The notes under the pieces are model-generated. The model did not search any database. It was not told where the DNA came from and saw only the letters and a list, made by a program, of their open reading frames with translations. A stretch of DNA of 12,452 nt from contig SLJD01000448.1 of the NCBI GenBank assembly GCA_007135295.1, forward strand, positions 1 to 12,452. The letters run 5' to 3'. A program made the position numbers and the translations under genes. Origin of the DNA: Phycisphaerales bacterium. GTDB lineage: Bacteria > Planctomycetota > Phycisphaerae > Phycisphaerales > SM1A02. Positions 1 to 7,206 of this stretch are shown piece by piece; position 1 is the first letter of the stretch; every line of letters starts with the position of its first letter.

Positions 1-484
1 CCGGAGTGTTCCAAGCAGCACCTGCCGCTTCTCACTTCCACTCTCGAAGATAGGGCCATTTCACTTCATGTCAAGGATTGGCTTCGTCGATTTTCAAAAT
101 TTCAAGATGGGTAAGCTTTCGGCCGGTTATCCGGACCGTTCGCCGATTTTGCCGGACTTACGAGCCGGCAACGTTTCGTCGAAGGCGGATGTTCTTTCGC
201 ATATTCGGCGTGCGAATGGTATGCGCCACCGGGGGGCGACACGCGTATCTTGGGCGCACACAGCAGATTGCGCGTCGTTGCCGCCGACAGCGTGCCGACG
301 TGTCCGCAGCGAGCCGGGCAGTCCTCTGCCCCGGCAGCGTCCGTCGCGAAACAGGTAGCGATAGTGCGCGATCGATTGCGAGCACGGGGGGGGCTGCGTG
401 GCGTATCGGACGCACACCGCAGTCCGCACGGCGCCGGGGGCGGGGACGCCCCGGCTCGCTGTCGCGCGGCGGCGCGGAATTGTT
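1..484. other. Left-edge stretch without a convincing gene
   Basis: I see no convincing gene here. The first 120 bases are clearly richer in A/T than the rest of the window. One plus-strand frame is open from the window edge to a TAA at 112-114 (37 codons), so this could be the last codons of a gene running in from the left, but its codon use does not match the neighbours. Longer open frames are not GC3-biased or recognisable. The stretch holds a 7-bp hairpin at 149-171 (ttgccgg/ccggcaa, 9-base loop) and a run of eight G at 386-393. Its right end is the 3' flank of miaB. Confidence 0.5.
433..455 (-). terminator. Candidate hairpin terminator of miaB
   Basis: A perfect 7-bp stem (gccgggg at 433-439, ccccggc at 449-455) with a 9-base loop begins about 30 bases past the miaB stop codon. 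It has no run of T after it on the minus strand, so it is at best a weak intrinsic terminator. The call rests on position and symmetry only. Confidence 0.3.
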
Positions 485-2098
485 CTATTGCGGCACGGGC
501 GATTCAGCGGGGTGCCCGGTCAGCAGCAGCGGGCCGGAGCTGGTGACGGTGATCGGCACGATCCGGCCGATCATCTCGTCGGGCGAGAAGCCGGCCGGCA
601 GGTCGAACGCGGTAATCAGGTCCCCCGCGGTCCGGCCGGTCATCTGCACCTGCGGCTGCTGCCAGCGGAGTTCGACATTGCCCTGCCGGGCCTGCGAGCG
701 GCGGCTGACCTGTTCGACGAAGACATCGACCGTCCGGCCGACGTATTCCCGGTGCACCTCGGCGCTGATCTCCGCCTGGAGTTCGAGCAGTTCGTTGTTC
801 CGCCGCCGCTTGACCTCGAACGGCACGTCGTCGTCGAAGCGGTTGATCGCCACCGTGCCGGGCCGCGGCGAGTACTTGAAGATGAAATTGTTCTTGAACC
901 GCACGCGGCGGATGAGTTCCTTCGTCGCTTCGAAATCCTCTTCCGTCTCGCCGGGGAACCCGACGATGATGTCGCCGGCGATCGACACGTCGTCGAGTGC
1001 GGCCCGGGCGCGGTCGATGAACTCGAGATACTCCTCGACCGTGTACCCGCGGTTCATCGCCTTGAGCATCCGGTTCGAGCCGGACTGGGCCGGGACGTGC
1101 AGGTAATTGCAGATGCGCGGCGAGGCGGCCATGACGGCGAGGGCGTCGTCGGTGAAATCGCGCGGGTAGCTCGTCACGAAGCGGAGCCGCTCAATCGCCG
1201 GGACCTCTTCGTGAATCCGGTGCAGCAGGTCCGCAAACGTCGTAACCCGCTGGCCGGCGGCGGCATTCGTCTCGCGGAACGCCTTAAGGCCCGGGCCGAC
1301 CTGCGGCATCTCCCGGCCATCGACCGTCAGCGACGTGCCGTGCGTGTAGATGTAATGGTTGACCGTCTGGCCGAGCAGCGTGATCTCGATGACGCCCTGA
1401 TCGGCGAGTCGCCTGCATTCGTCGACGATGTGGTCGGGCGGGCGGTGAACTTCGGCCCCGCGGGTGTGCGGCACGACGCAGTAGGTGCAGAACTTGTTGC
1501 AGCCGCGCGTGATGCGCACATACGCCGACCGCCCGCCGGCGGCGGCCCGGTCCGGGTCGAACGCGCGGGAGAGGTCGAGCATTTCCAGGTCGTCCTCGGC
1601 GGCGGCGAGGGTCGACGTCCGCCGGGTGCGGTTGCCCTGCAGGGCGATGCGGTCGGCGTGCTCGACGGCGTCGGTCTTCATCGCGTTGTCGAGCAGCATC
1701 GGCAGGCGGTCAAGCTCGCCCGGGCCGCACATGAGGTCGATCTGCGGGTACCGGGTCATCATCGACGCGCCTTCGCGTTCGGCCATGCAGCCGATCACGC
1801 CGAGGACCACGGCCGAGCCGTCTTTCTTCTCGATCCCGACCCGGCCGACACGGCTGAGCACCTTGTTTTCGGCCTGTTCGCGGACCGAGCAGGTGTTGTA
1901 GAGGATGACGTCGGCGTCGCCCGGTTCGTCGATGAAGCGGTAGCCGAGGGCCGTCAACTGCCCGCGGACGAGTTCGCTGTCGAGCTCGTTCATCTGACAG
2001 CCGAACGTCTCCAAGTAGACGGATTTGCCGCCTCTGCCGCCCGGCTGGTCGCTGCGGCGGTCGCCTGAGGCGTCGTCTTGTCGCCGGGTGTCGATCAT
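485..2098 (-). CDS. miaB: tRNA-2-methylthio-N6-dimethylallyladenosine synthase MiaB
   Basis: Radical SAM methylthiotransferase that adds a 2-methylthio group to isopentenyl-adenosine 37 of tRNAs reading UNN codons; cytoplasmic. In 537 residues the UPF0004 domain has its three cluster cysteines at C34 (TFGCQMNE), C70 (NTCSVRE) and C104 (GCMAER). The radical SAM CxxxCxxC motif is C200, C204, C207 (RGCNKFCTYC), followed by SYPRDF, HVPAQSGS and the GDIIVGFPGET motif. A TRAM domain follows from about residue 453. NTCSVRE and GQTVN point to MiaB rather than RimO or MtaB. The frame stays open upstream to 2806, but ATG 2098 is the best start: residues before it are non-homologous in look and lie antisense to ftsW. 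No Shine-Dalgarno is visible. Compared with E. coli MiaB there is a hydrophilic N-terminal extension of about 25 residues and an insertion near residues 250-286. Confidence 0.95.
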   Translation of the reverse strand: MIDTRRQDDASGDRRSDQPGGRGGKSVYLETFGCQMNELDSELVRGQLTALGYRFIDEPGDADVILYNTCSVREQAENKVLSRVGRVGIEKKDGSAVVLGVIGCMAEREGASMMTRYPQIDLMCGPGELDRLPMLLDNAMKTDAVEHADRIALQGNRTRRTSTLAAAEDDLEMLDLSRAFDPDRAAAGGRSAYVRITRGCNKFCTYCVVPHTRGAEVHRPPDHIVDECRRLADQGVIEITLLGQTVNHYIYTHGTSLTVDGREMPQVGPGLKAFRETNAAAGQRVTTFADLLHRIHEEVPAIERLRFVTSYPRDFTDDALAVMAASPRICNYLHVPAQSGSNRMLKAMNRGYTVEEYLEFIDRARAALDDVSIAGDIIVGFPGETEEDFEATKELIRRVRFKNNFIFKYSPRPGTVAINRFDDDVPFEVKRRRNNELLELQAEISAEVHREYVGRTVDVFVEQVSRRSQARQGNVELRWQQPQVQMTGRTAGDLITAFDLPAGFSPDEMIGRIVPITVTSSGPLLLTGHPAESPVPQ

Positions 2099-2107
2099 GG
2101 AACGCGT

Positions 2108-2113
2108 ATGGTA
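2108..2113 (-). promoter_or_regulatory. Candidate -10 element (TACCAT) of miaB
   Basis: On the minus strand TACCAT lies 9 bases before the miaB ATG, in the 91-base gap between the divergent miaB and ftsW starts. It fits the TAnnnT form seen before leaderless genes in several GC-rich phyla. There is no clear -35 box and no Shine-Dalgarno. A six-base motif of this looseness can occur by chance. Confidence 0.3.
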
Positions 2114-2175
2114 GACCGGCGGCGAGATGCGGTCACGCTGTGCGAATCCTGGCCGCGCACGCCGCCGACGTCCGA

Positions 2176-2181
2176 TACCCT
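2176..2181 (+). promoter_or_regulatory. Candidate -10 element (TACCCT) of ftsW-murG
   Basis: TACCCT (TAnnnT) ends 8 bases before the ftsW ATG, so transcription would start at or next to the start codon. No purine-rich ribosome site lies between them (gttcaacc) and no good -35 is seen. This suggests a leaderless ftsW-murG mRNA, but the element is short and the call is an inference. Confidence 0.3.
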
Positions 2182-2189
2182 GTTCAACC

Positions 2190-3416
2190 ATGCTTCGCCC
2201 CGGACACGGACTCATTCTTGCGGTGATCGGACTGCTGACGTTCGGCGTGGTGATGGTGAATTCCGCCGGGCTCGGCATCGGGGGCGACCGGGGCATCGAG
2301 ATCCGCGATGTTCTGCTCGGCCGGCCGGTGCTGTTCGCCGGCCTGGCGCTGGGGATGCTCCTGCTCGGCTCTTCGATCCGGATGGACCGGCTGTACCTCG
2401 CACGGGGGATCAAGTCGCCGGCGCTGTGGATCACGCTCGTGTCGTTCGGCCTGCTCGGGCTGGTGTACGTGCCGGCCCTGGGGCACGAGGTCAATGGGGC
2501 GTTGCGGTGGCTGAAGGTCGGCCCGGTGACGTTCCAGCCGAGCGAATTCGCCAAGTGGGGCGTGCTGCTCGTGGTTGCCTGGCACGCGGCGCGGCGGGCG
2601 GGGGCGATGGGGCGAACGTTCACCGGCTTCCTGCCGCCGATGATCCTGATCGGCGGGCTCTGCGCGCTGATCGCGATCGAGGACCTCGGCACGGCGGTGC
2701 TGATCTTCGGCGTGTGCGTGATGGTCCTCTGGGCCGCCGGCTGCCGGTGGTGGCAGGTCGGCAGTCTCATCCCGCTCGGGGCGGCCGGGTTCCTCGCGGC
2801 GGTCATTCACAGCCCGTACCGCATCGCCCGGCTTGAGTCGTACATGAACCCCTACGCCGACCCGCAGGGCATCGGCTACCACGTGATTCAGTCGATGGCG
2901 TCGGTCTCCGGCGGGGGGCTGACCGGCCGGGGCCTCGGCAACAGCGTGCACAAGTTCGGTTACCTGCCGGAAAGCACGACAGACTTCATTTTCGCCATCA
3001 TCTGCGAGGAACTGGGCCTGTTCGGGGCGTTGATGGTCGTGGCGCTGTACGGCGTGCTGCTGCTCTCGGGGCTGGCGATCGTCCGGCGGCTGGCCCACCC
3101 GTTCCCGAAGGTCTTCTGCCTCGGCGTGCTGTTCATGATCGCCTGCCAGGCATTGATCAACATCGCGGTCGTGACCGGCGCGGTCCCGGCGAAGGGGATC
3201 GCCCTGCCGCTCGTCTCCAGCGGGGGAAGCGGCTGGCTGCTGACGTCACTGGCCATCGGCATGATGGTGTCGATCGACCGGCAACTCGCCCGCGAAGAAG
3301 CCGCCGAGACGGAGCGCGACGAAACACGATTCAGTTCGGCATCAGGGGCTGGTGGACCCGCCGCCGGCGGCGTGGCGCTCGGCGGCCGCGGCCCCGGGGA
3401 GTGGCAGCCGGGATGA
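2190..3416 (+). CDS. ftsW: SEDS-family peptidoglycan glycosyltransferase FtsW
   Basis: Multi-pass inner-membrane protein of the FtsW/RodA/SpoVE family, which polymerises lipid II into glycan strands, usually with a partner class B PBP. The 408 residues carry about ten hydrophobic segments. Family signatures are NGALRWLKVG..QPSEFAK (102-122), the GGGLTGRGLG block (241-250), YLPESTTDFIFAIICEELG (258-276, with the conserved Asp at 265) and ALPLVSSGGSG (338-348), where many FtsWs read SYGG. The C-terminal tail from about 365 is charged then Gly/Ala/Pro-rich. ATG 2190 is chosen because hydrophobic sequence starts at once; the open frame runs 21 codons further up as arginine-rich non-family sequence. 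FtsW rather than RodA is inferred from the murG gene, which overlaps its stop by ATGA. A divisome partner is not visible nearby. Confidence 0.88.
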   Translation: MLRPGHGLILAVIGLLTFGVVMVNSAGLGIGGDRGIEIRDVLLGRPVLFAGLALGMLLLGSSIRMDRLYLARGIKSPALWITLVSFGLLGLVYVPALGHEVNGALRWLKVGPVTFQPSEFAKWGVLLVVAWHAARRAGAMGRTFTGFLPPMILIGGLCALIAIEDLGTAVLIFGVCVMVLWAAGCRWWQVGSLIPLGAAGFLAAVIHSPYRIARLESYMNPYADPQGIGYHVIQSMASVSGGGLTGRGLGNSVHKFGYLPESTTDFIFAIICEELGLFGALMVVALYGVLLLSGLAIVRRLAHPFPKVFCLGVLFMIACQALINIAVVTGAVPAKGIALPLVSSGGSGWLLTSLAIGMMVSIDRQLAREEAAETERDETRFSSASGAGGPAAGGVALGGRGPGEWQPG

Positions 3417-4531
3417 GCGGCCTGATCGTCTTCGCCGGCGGGGGAAGCGGCGGTCACTTGAGCCCGGGGCTGGCCGTCGCCGAACGCCTCGCCGAGCAGG
3501 ATCCGACGGTCCGCACGCTTTTCCTCTGCTCGCAGCGCCCGATCGATGCGACGATGCTCACCGAGGCCGGGGCGGCGTACGAGCCGATCACCGCGTCGGG
3601 GCTGTCGGTGCGGCCGGGCCGGCTCGCGCGGTTCGTTCTCGACAACCGCCGGGGTCGGCGTGAGGCGGAGCGGATCATGGCGGCTGATCGGCCGGACCGG
3701 GTCGTCGCGCTCGGGGGGTTCGTCGCAGCGCCGATCGTCGCAGCGGCACGGCGGACCGGCGTGGCGGTGACGCTGATGAACCTGGACAATCCGCCGGGCA
3801 AGGCGAATCGCTGGATGGCCCGCCGGTGCGTGCCCGGCCGCGATGAGGTGCTCAGCGCCGTCCCGCTGCCCGACTTCCCCGGCTTCGCGAGCGAGGTCAT
3901 CGGCATGCCGGTCCGGCGGCGGGCGCTGGCGGTCGATGACGCTGCGTCGTGCCGGTCATCGCTCGGGCTTGATCCGCAGCGGCGGACGCTGCTCGTCACC
4001 GGGGCATCGCAGGGGGCGGGGTCGATCAACGACCTGATGGCGCATCTCGTCAGCCACCACGCTGAGCGATTCGCGGACTGGCAGGTCTACCACCTGACCG
4101 GCAGCGGCGCGGTCGACCGGGTGCGGGCGGCCTACGAGAACGCCGGGGTGGCCGGCCGGGTCGAGGCGTTCGAGCACGACATGGGCCGGGCGTGGGGGGC
4201 GGCGGACCTCGCCGTCAGCCGGGCGGGGGCGAGCAGCGTTGCCGAGGCGGCCTCCAATGCGGTGCCGGCCGTGTTCCTGCCGTACCCGCACCACCGCGAT
4301 GCGCACCAGCGCCGCAATGCCGAGCCGCTCGAACGCATCGGCGGGGCGGTGATTGTCGAGGACGCGGTCGATCCGGCCGTCAATGCAGAGACCGTCGGCC
4401 CGGCGGTGCTCAACCTGCTCGACGATGGGGCAACGCTTGAGCGGATGAAGCAGGCGCTTCGCGCAAACCGGCCGCCCGACGCCGCGGCCGTGCTGGCCGG
4501 GCGGCTGCTGGAACAGACCGCCTCGGGCTGA
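3413..4531 (+). CDS. murG: UDP-GlcNAc:lipid I N-acetylglucosaminyltransferase MurG
   Basis: GT-B enzyme that transfers GlcNAc to undecaprenyl-PP-MurNAc-pentapeptide (lipid I) to make lipid II at the inner face of the membrane. In 372 residues the N-terminal domain starts with the glycine loop GGGSGGHLSPGLA (9-21; usually GGTGGH..P). The C-terminal UDP-GlcNAc domain has TGASQGAGSIN (196-206), SRAGASSVAEA (269-279) and PYPHHRDAHQRRNA (290-303). The usual HEQN motif after the first domain's ALGGF segment is replaced by MNLD (122-125), followed by the still recognisable PPGKANRW. ATG 3413 overlaps the ftsW stop (ATGA), implying translational coupling; an in-frame GTG four codons upstream at 3401 is possible but less likely. 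Identity is secure from the paired domains and context; activity with the altered motif is not proven. Confidence 0.9.
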   Translation: MSGLIVFAGGGSGGHLSPGLAVAERLAEQDPTVRTLFLCSQRPIDATMLTEAGAAYEPITASGLSVRPGRLARFVLDNRRGRREAERIMAADRPDRVVALGGFVAAPIVAAARRTGVAVTLMNLDNPPGKANRWMARRCVPGRDEVLSAVPLPDFPGFASEVIGMPVRRRALAVDDAASCRSSLGLDPQRRTLLVTGASQGAGSINDLMAHLVSHHAERFADWQVYHLTGSGAVDRVRAAYENAGVAGRVEAFEHDMGRAWGAADLAVSRAGASSVAEAASNAVPAVFLPYPHHRDAHQRRNAEPLERIGGAVIVEDAVDPAVNAETVGPAVLNLLDDGATLERMKQALRANRPPDAAAVLAGRLLEQTASG

Positions 4532-4668
4532 CGCCGCCGGCCGGGATGATTATCGGAAGCTGGGGGCGTGGTCCGTGCGGGGATACGCAGGGTCGGCGGG
4601 TCGGGTGGTGACTGGTCTTGTGAAATCCGGAACGTTGTGCGGAATCATGCCGGCGCGGCGATGAACCG

Positions 4669-4677
4669 TGCTACACT
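4669..4677 (+). promoter_or_regulatory. Candidate extended -10 promoter for the GGDEF unit
   Basis: TGcTACACT matches an extended -10 (TGn plus a TATAAT-like hexamer) within the 274-base gap between murG and the next gene. No -35 is found at 16-18 bases, which extended -10 promoters can do without. It would give a leader of about 120 bases before the ATG at 4806. Confidence 0.4.
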
Positions 4678-4688
4678 GTCAATGGAAC

Positions 4689-4722
4689 GCGGGCGAAGCC
4701 GGCTCGGCAGAGACGCCCCCGC
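4689..4722 (+). promoter_or_regulatory. Structured 5' leader element before the GGDEF unit
   Basis: Just downstream of the candidate promoter, gcggg (4689-4693) can pair with cccgc (4718-4722), and cg (4694-4695) with cg (4714-4715) past a two-C bulge. Inside sits a small hairpin gccg/cggc (4698-4701 with 4705-4708) on a three-base loop. A second 6-bp pairing, gccgca/tgcggc (4769-4774 with 4790-4795), lies directly before the ribosome site. I compared it by eye with the c-di-GMP-I (GEMM) riboswitch consensus and it does not fit. In GC-rich DNA such pairings can be chance. Confidence 0.25.
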
Positions 4723-4805
4723 CGGCGCTGATGTGGCGAGTGACATGAGGGCGAGGCGGGGCAGCGGAGCCGCATGACGCGTCCGATACTGCGGCAGGGA
4801 CGGCC

Positions 4806-5405
4806 ATGACTCATGCAAAGGAAGACATGCGATGCGTGGTGCTGCGGGCCGGTTCAACGGTCTGCGATGACGTTGCCGCCGTGCTCGCTGAGCGGCAGTG
4901 GACGGCGGTTTCCACCGATCGGGAACTGACCGCGATGACGCGGCTGCTGCTGCTTGACGGCGTGGCGCGAGATCGGCAGGCATGGGCGTTCGAGCCGCGC
5001 CGGCCGGCCGGCCTGATCGTCGAACAAGCCGACCGCTGGACGCACCTGCGATCGATGCTCCGGGCGGTTGCGCGGTATCTGCCCGAAACGCCGGTCTGGC
5101 TCGTGCTGGACGACGGGGAACTGCGGCGGCTGGAACTTCCCGGTTCGTCCGTGGCGTCGGCCTCGGCGTCATCTTCGGGGCGGGGCGCTGAACAGGCGTC
5201 CGCCGCGCAGGAATCATCAGCCGATCCGAGGCACGGACTTGTCCCGGATGGCGGCGATGACGAGGATGCGCACTCCCCACCGGGCCGCGATGCCGAGAAC
5301 GGCAGTCGCGGTGCGGGAGACGAGTCGGCCACGCTGGTCAGTTCAGAAGAGATCAACCTGCTGATGCAGGACATGGAGCCGGAGCAGGACGGACGCCACT
5401 CATGA
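4806..5405 (+). CDS. Unrecognised protein with degenerate receiver-like N-terminus
   Basis: I do not recognise this 199-residue protein. Residues 8-112 alternate hydrophobic strands and helices in a pattern like a CheY receiver (strands near 9-13, 80-83 and 96-100), but the acidic pocket, phospho-acceptor Asp and conserved Lys are not identifiable. Residues 113-174 are a low-complexity Ser/Ala/Gly/Asp linker. The C-terminus carries VSSEEINLLM (178-187), which resembles the LSQDEIDALL peptide of FliM. It is soluble, with no signal peptide or membrane segment. The start has a good ribosome site (aggga, 5 bases before ATG). Its stop overlaps the start of the diguanylate cyclase gene (ATGA), so the two are probably made together, and this protein may regulate or position the cyclase. 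That role is inference. Confidence 0.75.
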   Translation: MTHAKEDMRCVVLRAGSTVCDDVAAVLAERQWTAVSTDRELTAMTRLLLLDGVARDRQAWAFEPRRPAGLIVEQADRWTHLRSMLRAVARYLPETPVWLVLDDGELRRLELPGSSVASASASSSGRGAEQASAAQESSADPRHGLVPDGGDDEDAHSPPGRDAENGSRGAGDESATLVSSEEINLLMQDMEPEQDGRHS

Positions 5406-7012
5406 CCGCCACCGATGCGAGCACCAATCCCGTTTCCTCGTCGCGTCGCGCCCGGGTCGTCTACGTCGGCCGGTCGGCGGCAGACCTTGCGGGGGTCGAT
5501 GGCGAATCGTTCGACCTCGTCGCGGTGCCGGACGTCTTCCACGCCCTCGGCGAGGTGAACCGTACCGCAGCCAACCGCCCGGTTCTGGCGGTACTGATCG
5601 ATGAAGCGCAACTCGCCATGAATCGCCGCGAGGTCAGCGAAGCATTCGCCACGCTCGACCCGTCGGTTCGATTGATACTCATCCAGTCATCGCCCGGTGC
5701 CTCGGACGGCCTGCAGAGCAGCGAGGCCGACGCCCGGCAGTTGGGCTTTGATGAGGTGCTGACCGGCCCGCTTGACCCGGCGCTGATTCGCCACGCGGTG
5801 CACAACGGCCATGGCGGCTCCGCATCTCGCGGTGGGACGGCTCATGCAGCGCCCGGTCCAGTGCCCGGCCCATCACACGACGCATCGGACCAGCCGTCAC
5901 ACGACCGGCCACCACACGACCCGCCATGCGAGCCATCACAGAACGGCGGCGGTTCGGCCTCGGCGGGCGCGGCATCCGGTTCAACGACGCTCGATGATGT
6001 CATGGCGAGTGATGACGACGCGATGAACGTGAACCTGTCCGACAGCGAGATTGACGCCATGGCCGCGGCTCCGGCCCGGCCGGACCGGATCGATCAGGCC
6101 GACGGCGAGACGGATCCGCCCGGCGATGTGGACCTGATCGACGCGGTGATGAACCGGCCGGAAGAACTCGTCGATCTCGCGCTGCGGGCGATGGCGGCCC
6201 ACGGCAGGCTCGTTGAGCCGGCGTTTCGCCGCGTGACCGGCGCGAATGACGAGGACGAGCCGAACAACGGCGTGGCGGTCACGGCCCCTCGGCCGGAACA
6301 GGCCGTCTCGGCGGACGGCGCGACGACCGGCGGGCGCGTGTTCGGGCGTCTCTTCGCCGCCAACACCGACCCCGAACAACTCAGGCCGTGGGCGGAATGG
6401 TTCGGCTGGTGGCTCGCGCTCGACCGAAAAGTCCGCACGCTCCGCCGCTGGTCGTACCAGGATGAACTGACCGGCGCGTGGAATCGTCGGTTCTTTTTCA
6501 GTTTCGTCCAGCAGACGATCGACAACGCCCGGACCAGGCGGCTGCCGGTAACGGTCATGCTTTTCGACCTTGATGATTTCAAGGTGTACAACGATGACTT
6601 CGGTCACGAAGCCGGCGATGAGATTCTCCGCGAGACGGTGTCGCTTCTGAAGTCCGTGATTCGGCGGGGGGACCGGGTCTGCCGGATCGGCGGCGATGAG
6701 TTCGCGGTCATCTTCGCGGATCTCGACGGCCCGCGTGAACCGGGGTCGGCGCATCCCGATTCAATCGAGCAGGTCGCCCGGCGGTTTCAGGATCAGGTCT
6801 GCCGGATGAAGTTCCCGAAACTCGGCCCGCAGGCCCCGGCGACGCTGAGCATCTCGGCCGGTATCGCCACCTTCCCGTGGGACGGCCAAGACCCGGCGAC
6901 GCTGCTCCGCGTCGCAGACGAGCGGGCGCTCGAGTCAAAGAAGCGCGGCAAGAACGCGATCACCTTCGGGCCGGGCGCATCCTGTCGCGATCGCGATTCA
7001 ACGAAGATGTGA
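5402..7012 (+). CDS. Diguanylate cyclase (GGDEF) with degenerate receiver-like N-terminus
   Basis: Makes the second messenger c-di-GMP from two GTP. In 536 residues, about 18-137 look like a receiver fold in which the acidic pocket is lost and the usual Lys-Pro near the end reads GPLDPALI. Residues 138-350 are a long low-complexity linker with PSHD-type repeats (157-181) and a FliM-like motif LSDSEIDAM (212-220). The GGDEF domain runs about 350-525: DELTGAWNRRFF (354-365), FDLDDFKVYND, FGHEAGDE, the active site GGDEF (430-434) and an intact product-inhibition I-site RRGD (421-424). There is no EAL domain, membrane segment or signal peptide, so it is probably cytoplasmic. The ATG overlaps the upstream stop (ATGA), indicating coupled translation. 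The enzymatic call is firm; the input signal is unknown. Confidence 0.93.
   Translation: MTATDASTNPVSSSRRARVVYVGRSAADLAGVDGESFDLVAVPDVFHALGEVNRTAANRPVLAVLIDEAQLAMNRREVSEAFATLDPSVRLILIQSSPGASDGLQSSEADARQLGFDEVLTGPLDPALIRHAVHNGHGGSASRGGTAHAAPGPVPGPSHDASDQPSHDRPPHDPPCEPSQNGGGSASAGAASGSTTLDDVMASDDDAMNVNLSDSEIDAMAAAPARPDRIDQADGETDPPGDVDLIDAVMNRPEELVDLALRAMAAHGRLVEPAFRRVTGANDEDEPNNGVAVTAPRPEQAVSADGATTGGRVFGRLFAANTDPEQLRPWAEWFGWWLALDRKVRTLRRWSYQDELTGAWNRRFFFSFVQQTIDNARTRRLPVTVMLFDLDDFKVYNDDFGHEAGDEILRETVSLLKSVIRRGDRVCRIGGDEFAVIFADLDGPREPGSAHPDSIEQVARRFQDQVCRMKFPKLGPQAPATLSISAGIATFPWDGQDPATLLRVADERALESKKRGKNAITFGPGASCRDRDSTKM
5870..5944 (+). repeat. Degenerate 12-base repeat inside the cyclase linker
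   Basis: Four imperfect copies of ccatcacacgac start at 5870, 5894, 5909 and 5933, spaced 24, 15 and 24 bases, all in frame. They encode P-S-H-D, P-S-H-D, P-P-H-D and P-S-Q-N. This is a small coding repeat in a disordered linker, probably from slippage or unequal exchange. Confidence 0.6.
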
Positions 7013-7032
7013 ACCGCCCGACGCACAGTGAG

Positions 7033-7062
7033 CCGGAGCGTCCTCGCGCGCGGCGGCTCCGG
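7033..7062 (+). terminator. Candidate hairpin terminator after the cyclase gene
   Basis: A perfect 7-bp stem (ccggagc at 7033-7039, gctccgg at 7056-7062) starts 20 bases past the cyclase stop. The 16-base loop is GC-rich. There is no T-run, so termination would have to be of the hairpin-only or Rho-assisted kind. Confidence 0.35.
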
Positions 7063-7206
7063 TCGCGCGACGGGAGTTCATCGCGTCGCAGTGCTTCCGA
7101 AGTCCACGACAATCGCGTGGCGTCCGGTGCTGCGACGAATCCGTACCCCGAGCGGCGTGTCCAATAACGCGAAGCGGGCTTTCGTGGTCGACACGACCGG
7201 GGCCCG

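Noticed and set aside
1..114. Possible 3' end of a plus-strand gene entering from the left edge (37 codons to TAA)
   Set aside because: Looks protein-like but is too short, lacks the GC3 bias of the neighbours, and another frame is open over the same bases.
386..393. Run of eight G as a phase-variation tract
   Set aside because: It lies outside any supportable gene and no promoter is recognisable beside it, so a switching role has no support.
398..2068. Long plus-strand open frame of 556 codons
   Set aside because: It is antisense to miaB. The translation is Arg/Asp/Val-rich with no recognisable domain, typical of a shadow frame in GC-rich coding DNA.
2099..2806. N-terminal extension of the miaB frame up to 2806
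   Set aside because: The extra 236 residues lie antisense to ftsW, are Pro/Arg/Ser-rich and resemble no MiaB; ATG 2098 leaves a complete enzyme.
2184..3098. Minus-strand open frame of 304 codons opposite ftsW
   Set aside because: The protein is a run of charged and Pro/Gln residues with no domain, while the plus strand encodes a clear SEDS protein.
4689..4795. c-di-GMP riboswitch (GEMM-I) before the cyclase unit
   Set aside because: The conserved GEMM-I sequence blocks are not present; only generic GC-rich pairings are seen.
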